A DNA stretch of 64,000 nucleotides. Origin: Ignelater luminosus. Its lineage: Eukaryota > Arthropoda > Insecta > Coleoptera > Elateridae. Below, in pieces: positions 58,777-64,000 of the stretch. A program made the position numbers and the translations under genes. The stretch spans positions 38,705-102,704 of the forward strand of contig VTPC01006103.1 of NCBI GenBank assembly GCA_011009095.1, read 5' to 3'. Below the pieces are notes generated by a model, which saw only the letters and a list, made by a program, of their open reading frames with translations, was not told where the DNA came from and searched no databases. Position 1 is the stretch's first letter. Every line of letters begins with the position of its first letter.

Positions 58777-60188
58777 AGTAATTACTACTCAAGTCCTAAA
58801 ATGGTTTTACGTTTACTGTTTACCTAGTATCATACTTTTTAGACTAATGAGGTTTTTGCAAGGAATGGCTCAATCTGTATCTCCTAAACAGAGCAATAGC
58901 AAAGAAATTGTAAGTTTGATGTTAAAGTTCAACAATTTAACAGCATCCGTAACTCATAATTTATTTGTTGGCACTTTCTTTGTGCGTATCACTAATCACA
59001 ACCTTGGCACCATGTTGTTACATTTTGCTCAAGCAACCTCCGCAATATAAATTTAAAAATTCTTTAGCAAGTTTTCAATCATTTACATAACAGTCGTTCT
59101 CAATTTTTGCCAAAATATAGCAAACATTTCATTGCTTGTTTTACTAAAACTAAAATATCTCTTCACAAAGCAATAGCTAAACTATTAGAGTAAGGGGCAA
59201 AGGCAAATGAGCATGTCCCGTGTTTACCAAACTTCGTGACCAAAACGCTTTCTTTTTACTTTGTATTTACATTTATTTTGGAAACCCATGATGTGACTTA
59301 AAGAAGTATCTGAACAACGTAGAAATGCCTATTCTATTAAATAATTAAAGAAAACCTAGTTATTTATTTAAGGTTTATAAAAAATACAAAATTTTACAAA
59401 ACAACAGAATTCAAGTTGATCTATTCAATCTAAACCGTTACCACTGTCGCATACCAATGTTCATCAGATTCAAATTTTATTAGCGAAATTGATCTATAAA
59501 AGAAACGATACGACGTTGTTTTCCAACTACATATTGGAAATATCAACGTCTTATGAACAGAAAAATGTTGCTTGTTTTTGTAATATTCTGTAACAAAATT
59601 TGATCAGCTTTTTTTTTCAATTATCTAGACTGTCCTGAGTGTCCATACTGTTACATATATCTATCTGGAAATGTGGGGCTGCCGCTTCTATCTGTGATCC
59701 ATTGCAAACTCCTTAGGAACCACCTTTTTAAAAATTCAAAATTGATGACAAAAAACGAAAAGTTGCAGTTACGCACAATGCTTGAAAGTATTGCAGGTGC
59801 CTAAGTCCAGTTGATGAAACAACTTTAAATGAAGGATAACATAAAAAAAGCACCAGAGCAAGTCGGAATTTCTCCAATAGACACATTCTTAGAATCATTA
59901 TGATTTATCTTTGTGAAGCGGTCAATCAGGCGTAATTACGAAGTAGGAGTAATCGATGTCCTTACAAGTTTTCGAATTTCTCTTTACGGAATATATATAA
60001 GTAATCTAAAGTACCCTGCATTCTTCTTTAATGAATCTACTACTGTACTGTCAAACATACAGGACACTCTTGAAGATACTTCACTTGCCTGCAGACGGCT
60101 TCCTACTTACTACACCTCACAAGCTTCTTTTGTTAATTTTTTCCCACTTAGCTTTTATGATTCAACTGATTTCATAGTTTATTAAATT
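58777..60188. other. no gene recognised
   Basis: AT-rich DNA. Open frames at 58,772-59,050 and 59,913-60,185 (+) show no known domain. Confidence 0.5.
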
Positions 60189-60500
60189 TTATATCCCATC
60201 CAACTTGTTAGGCCTACTTGAGCTGCTTGTTGTAATAAGTACTGTTCGTTTAGAACCCGGATGCATATTGACCAACAGTCGAATCGAATAAAATCGTATT
60301 AGACAGGCAGGCAAGTTAGCAATCAGTATCTCTATTGAGCTTAGAATCTGAATTACCTCTTTTGGTCGGCCATACCTTATGCAAAGAACTTCCCAAACAA
60401 AACCAAGTCCTCGAGCTTTTTGCTCAGCAGTATCTAACAGGTACCCGCCATCCTCTGCACATGCTGTAATGTTTATTATGTCTCGGACCAACAATTTCAT
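60189..60500 (-). pseudogene. unassigned fragment, faint gag-like resemblance
   Basis: A 103-residue minus-strand frame in a less AT-rich patch includes VLCIRYGRPKEVIQIL, which recalls the L...YGRP..VI..L helix of BEL/Pao gag proteins. A second frame downstream has VGQYASG-like sequence. No protease or reverse transcriptase follows on the same strand, and the GRP motif alone is short. It could be an isolated gag relic or chance. Confidence 0.2.
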
Positions 60501-62189
60501 CTAGAAACAAGAAGCCAACGCCTGATGTATATACTGGAGCGCTGCCTCGTGGTGAGCTGTTTCTTAGATTTTTCCTCCCGGGATGACCAATCCTGATGCC
60601 GACCTACATTCACCCTTACATGACCGAAGAGGCGTACAGCCTATAACGGCTACTGATGTTCCACAGTGGAAATACTTAATCATGATTTGCCTTATGTTGG
60701 CCTATTCAAAGAACAGTTTATTATGATCAAGAACAAAAATTCAAACTTGACCAGTATTAGTTAATACCCATACTCCCTTGTTTTCAAAAAAATACGTTTC
60801 AAGTTTTTTTTTATTTTTCGAAAAAGTTAAAAAATCATCAGCGAAACAGTTTGTCTATATTTCATAAGAAAAGGATATTGGAGAAAAAATATAATTAAAA
60901 TTGCACTAGCATGAACCAAGAAACCCCAGTTAAAAAATTGAACTATTGACCTTAGTTTTCATAGCAAATAGCTAAAAACTAGTAAATACTAGAGATAAGA
61001 TATATAAACTCAAAATTTCCACTTGGCAGGGGGCTTGGTTATGTAGCCTAGGATCTGTATTGGAAGGAGAAAATTATAGACCTTTTTTGGGGTTTTGATT
61101 CTAATCGAGTAAAGTAAATAAAATGTCTCTTAAAGTTTTTAAATTGCTATAGTTAACTCCCAATGAAATGAGAAAGCTTCAATCTAAAGACATTTACCTT
61201 GAACATATTACACATTATCTTGAGACCGTCCTATCAAATGAAACAGACATTTCATATTAAAGGAGGATTTGCCCTAAATTAAAGTACGGCCCCACACAAA
61301 TTATTGTGTCAAGATACCGTGCATAGTGCAGTAATAGCGCCCCAAATAGCCATAAATTCACAAATTCGAAAACTGGAGATAAAATTAAAAAATGTTTCTA
61401 TGTAATGAAGTTTACTAAGAGTGAACTACACAAAGGTAGAAGACTTTATTGTACGATGGTCGTGTTTTAACTTCTTCATATTTTATAATAAACAGTTAAC
61501 ATTGACGTTACTAAATTGCACTAAGACGCTGTTGGTTTGCAGACAATGAAAACCACGGCATTTATCAGTAGCAAAGACATTGTAGTAGTTACGTTTATAT
61601 TAGACAAAAACAAAGACTTAGAACAGCAAATTTCTGGTGCGGGAAAGGTGGTAATATTGTTATTTTGCAAAAACGCTTGTGTTATTTACACCAAAACTGT
61701 ACAATTTGATTGGAAAAGGCTTCTCGCACGAGAATATCAAAAAGTTCTTTAGCGTTTTATTTTCCTTTTCTCCTCTTTTGCATTTGAAAACCTTTATTAG
61801 GTGACTATTTTGTAATTCTTTCAATGCCCATTGCTAAATGCACTTTTTATTTATTTCAACACATTTTGGTTTGTAACGTTTTAACTTAAAAGTCGTCATA
61901 GTTTACTTCTATTTTGTAATAAAGTCATCTTGAGAATTTCTAGTATAATATTTCTATGCAATTGCAATTATTGATAGTCAGAATCATCTGAGAACTGACC
62001 ATTAGCACTACAAATCTAGAGACGAGGTGCAAGACTCATGCAATCGTTATTTACGTAATCAGTTATGAGAGCACGATATTGTTTGACAAGACTTAACAAC
62101 ACCATATTATTTCTACAAATTAGTTTAAATTTCAATTTAAAAAACCTGCTAACGATACAATTTCCAAATTAACATCAAAGATTTATTTT
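60501..62189. other. no gene recognised
   Basis: AT-rich apart from a short mixed-composition patch at 60,500-60,680. The 71-codon frame at 61,537-61,752 (+) has no recognised domain, though it follows an acceptor-like TTTGCAG. This is too weak to call an exon. Confidence 0.45.
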
Positions 62190-62478
62190 AGTTTTCATAG
62201 CGGAAATCGCTTGGGGTTGTTTACATTTCTAAATCTTGCAAAAGCTTGCGACTCCGTGAATTATTAGCCTTTGCTACAAGAATATCTTTTACAAGCAGAA
62301 CGCAATGATTAGAAATCAGTGACGACATGAGCGCACGATTGTCTTGTTAATGTGGAGTACCACAAGGCAGTGTTCTAGAAACAGTATAGTTTATTATTCA
62401 TGTATTTCAATTATTTCTTATAGTTTGAAAGTGATTTTGACATACACATCATACGCAGAGACACTATCTTGTATTTCA
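62190..62478 (+). pseudogene. LINE reverse transcriptase fragment
   Basis: The plus strand reads TFLNLAKACDSVNY at 62,223-62,267 (motif A; the usual LDLAKAFD..NH has its first Asp changed to Asn). CGVPQGSVL follows at 62,351-62,377 (motif B), then SYAETLS at 62,449-62,469, where YADDTAL is expected, so both catalytic aspartates are gone. Stops lie between the motifs, and spacing is shortened by deletion. The family is probably CR1- or Jockey-related, but the fragment is too short to say. It runs directly into the left arm of the long inverted repeat. Confidence 0.75.
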
Positions 62479-63162
62479 TAGATTCCACATAGGATAAGCT
62501 ACATAATACTTAAAATTAGTAAAGAGATAAAGGAAATAGTTCAATAGAAATCTTTTGATGCTAAATTAGAAAAAAGGAGCTGCATAGTATCTTCTCTTTC
62601 TAAACACAACCTTCTCTTGCTAACTCGTGTTCTCAAACCAGACAATTAAATTTTCTTTTGTTTTGTTTTCTTTTAAATATTGAATTTATTGCTTATGTTC
62701 TTTATCTTTGTTATTATTATTTTTCTTTCTGCGAAATGAAGTTTTTTCATTGATGTACACATCATTGGTTTTATTATTACTGATGTTTGATTTATTCGTT
62801 ATTTGAAATTTATTGAAATTTATAAAATCTGTTCTATTTTGTAAAATCTTTTTTTTTTCTTAAATAAATAATTAACAAATAAATTTAACTTAAAGTATGG
62901 AGACATTCCACGTGTAATCGCACAATTTTTAGATTTTACTGAAACTATTTTTAACGTTTTTCTAAGACAAAATAAGAGATACGTGTCTTTTTATACAGGC
63001 CAACTTTTGTAAAAAGGCATTTGGGTATGCGCAGAAGACAGACAAAGCGAGTCTGTGTGCGGTAGAGATAGAGGTATTGCAAATAGCGAAAGTACACTCG
63101 GGGTAAAAAAATATTTCAAAACTAAAACTACTCAATTTGCATACAACTTTTATTATTTTATA
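62479..63162 (+). repeat. left arm of a long near-perfect inverted repeat
   Basis: This 684-bp segment is the reverse complement of 63,319-64,000. The only difference that I found by eye is the length of one A run (seven A at about 63,104, five T at the mirror site). The visible left limit is set by the window end, because the right arm is cut off at 64,000, so the true arm may start further left, inside the LINE fragment. A less AT-rich patch at about 63,025-63,100 is the most distinctive internal sequence. No protein domain was recognised within the arm. Confidence 0.97.
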
Positions 63163-63318
63163 ACTTAAGTTGAGTGTTATTTATTTTTTTATTTGATTTT
63201 AACATAAAGTTGAATTTTGTTTATTATTTACCTGTAGAACAAATTAAAATACAGCTAAAGCGTTCAAACAGATTGGAAAATCTGAAGGTAATGTGTAAAC
63301 AATTTACAACATGCATTC
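63163..63318. other. spacer of the inverted repeat
   Basis: A 156-bp unique AT-rich loop between the two arms. It has no coding capacity and no recognised motif. Confidence 0.9.
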
Positions 63319-64000
63319 TATAAAATAATAAAAGTTGTATGCAAATTGAGTAGTTTTAGTTTTGAAATATTTTTACCCCGAGTGTACTTTCGCTATTTGC
63401 AATACCTCTATCTCTACCGCACACAGACTCGCTTTGTCTGTCTTCTGCGCATACCCAAATGCCTTTTTACAAAAGTTGGCCTGTATAAAAAGACACGTAT
63501 CTCTTATTTTGTCTTAGAAAAACGTTAAAAATAGTTTCAGTAAAATCTAAAAATTGTGCGATTACACGTGGAATGTCTCCATACTTTAAGTTAAATTTAT
63601 TTGTTAATTATTTATTTAAGAAAAAAAAAAGATTTTACAAAATAGAACAGATTTTATAAATTTCAATAAATTTCAAATAACGAATAAATCAAACATCAGT
63701 AATAATAAAACCAATGATGTGTACATCAATGAAAAAACTTCATTTCGCAGAAAGAAAAATAATAATAACAAAGATAAAGAACATAAGCAATAAATTCAAT
63801 ATTTAAAAGAAAACAAAACAAAAGAAAATTTAATTGTCTGGTTTGAGAACACGAGTTAGCAAGAGAAGGTTGTGTTTAGAAAGAGAAGATACTATGCAGC
63901 TCCTTTTTTCTAATTTAGCATCAAAAGATTTCTATTGAACTATTTCCTTTATCTCTTTACTAATTTTAAGTATTATGTAGCTTATCCTATGTGGAATCTA
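63319..64000 (-). repeat. right arm of a long near-perfect inverted repeat, cut by window end
   Basis: Reverse complement of the left arm over all 682 bp available. The match is still perfect at the last base, so the arm continues outside the window. The 60-codon frame at 63,346-63,528 (+) is a chance frame within the arm. Confidence 0.97.

Noticed and set aside
1..64000. CRISPR arrays, bacterial operons, rRNA genes
   Set aside because: No regularly spaced direct repeats, no Shine-Dalgarno-led gene strings and no rRNA core motifs were seen; the window is eukaryotic.

Overview
This is an AT-rich, intron-poor, gene-poor eukaryotic window. The best guess is an arthropod, probably an insect with a large transposon-rich genome. 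The reasons are the mix of element families (BEL/Pao LTR retrotransposon, RTE-like, R1-like, Jockey-like and other RNase H-bearing LINEs, Tc1/mariner, pogo-like DNA transposons, a tRNA-derived SINE, MITEs), the very AT-rich filler, and the lack of any bacterial operon, rRNA or CRISPR structure. I cannot name the species. No multi-exon host gene can be assembled here. The only convincing candidate host exon is a 45-codon segment at 37,668-37,802 (+) that ends at a consensus splice donor. A weaker candidate is a TATA box plus a short signal-peptide-like ORF at 27,865-28,122 (+).

Layout. 1-10,780 is AT-rich filler, apart from a CpG/GC-rich block at about 3,300-4,430. 10,780-15,790 is a degenerate BEL/Pao element on the minus strand in the order gag, protease, reverse transcriptase, peptidase A17/RNase H-like, integrase. 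Its integrase is split by an inverted RTE-like LINE at about 11,460-13,015. 16,282-16,527 is a small TIR-bearing MITE candidate. 17,354-17,575 holds a diverged two-copy tandem repeat. 19,440-20,800 is coding-like but unassigned. 23,300-25,390 is a minus-strand R1-like LINE remnant. 28,109-29,370 is a pogo-like transposase lacking its catalytic core. 32,010-32,930 is a decayed mariner, with a second pogo-like transposase immediately beside it at 32,973-33,990.

From 38,930 to about 40,800 there is a minus-strand Jockey-like LINE with a possible 225-bp hAT-like MITE inserted in it. 45,985-46,400 (+) and 51,400-52,020 (-) are LINE RNase H/3' ends. 52,791-54,445 is a near full-length Tc1/mariner element with both terminal inverted repeats and TA target-site copies. 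It lies between two minus-strand LINE pieces and may have interrupted one LINE. 58,646-58,776 is a tRNA-like SINE.

The window ends in a striking structure. Two arms of about 683 bp, at 62,479-63,162 and 63,319-64,000, are essentially perfect reverse complements around a 156-bp spacer, and the right arm is still running at the window edge. It is either a very young foldback or inverted duplication, a source of hairpin RNA, or an assembly artefact. Every recognisable transposon protein carries stops, frameshifts or lost catalytic residues, so nothing here appears able to move by itself.
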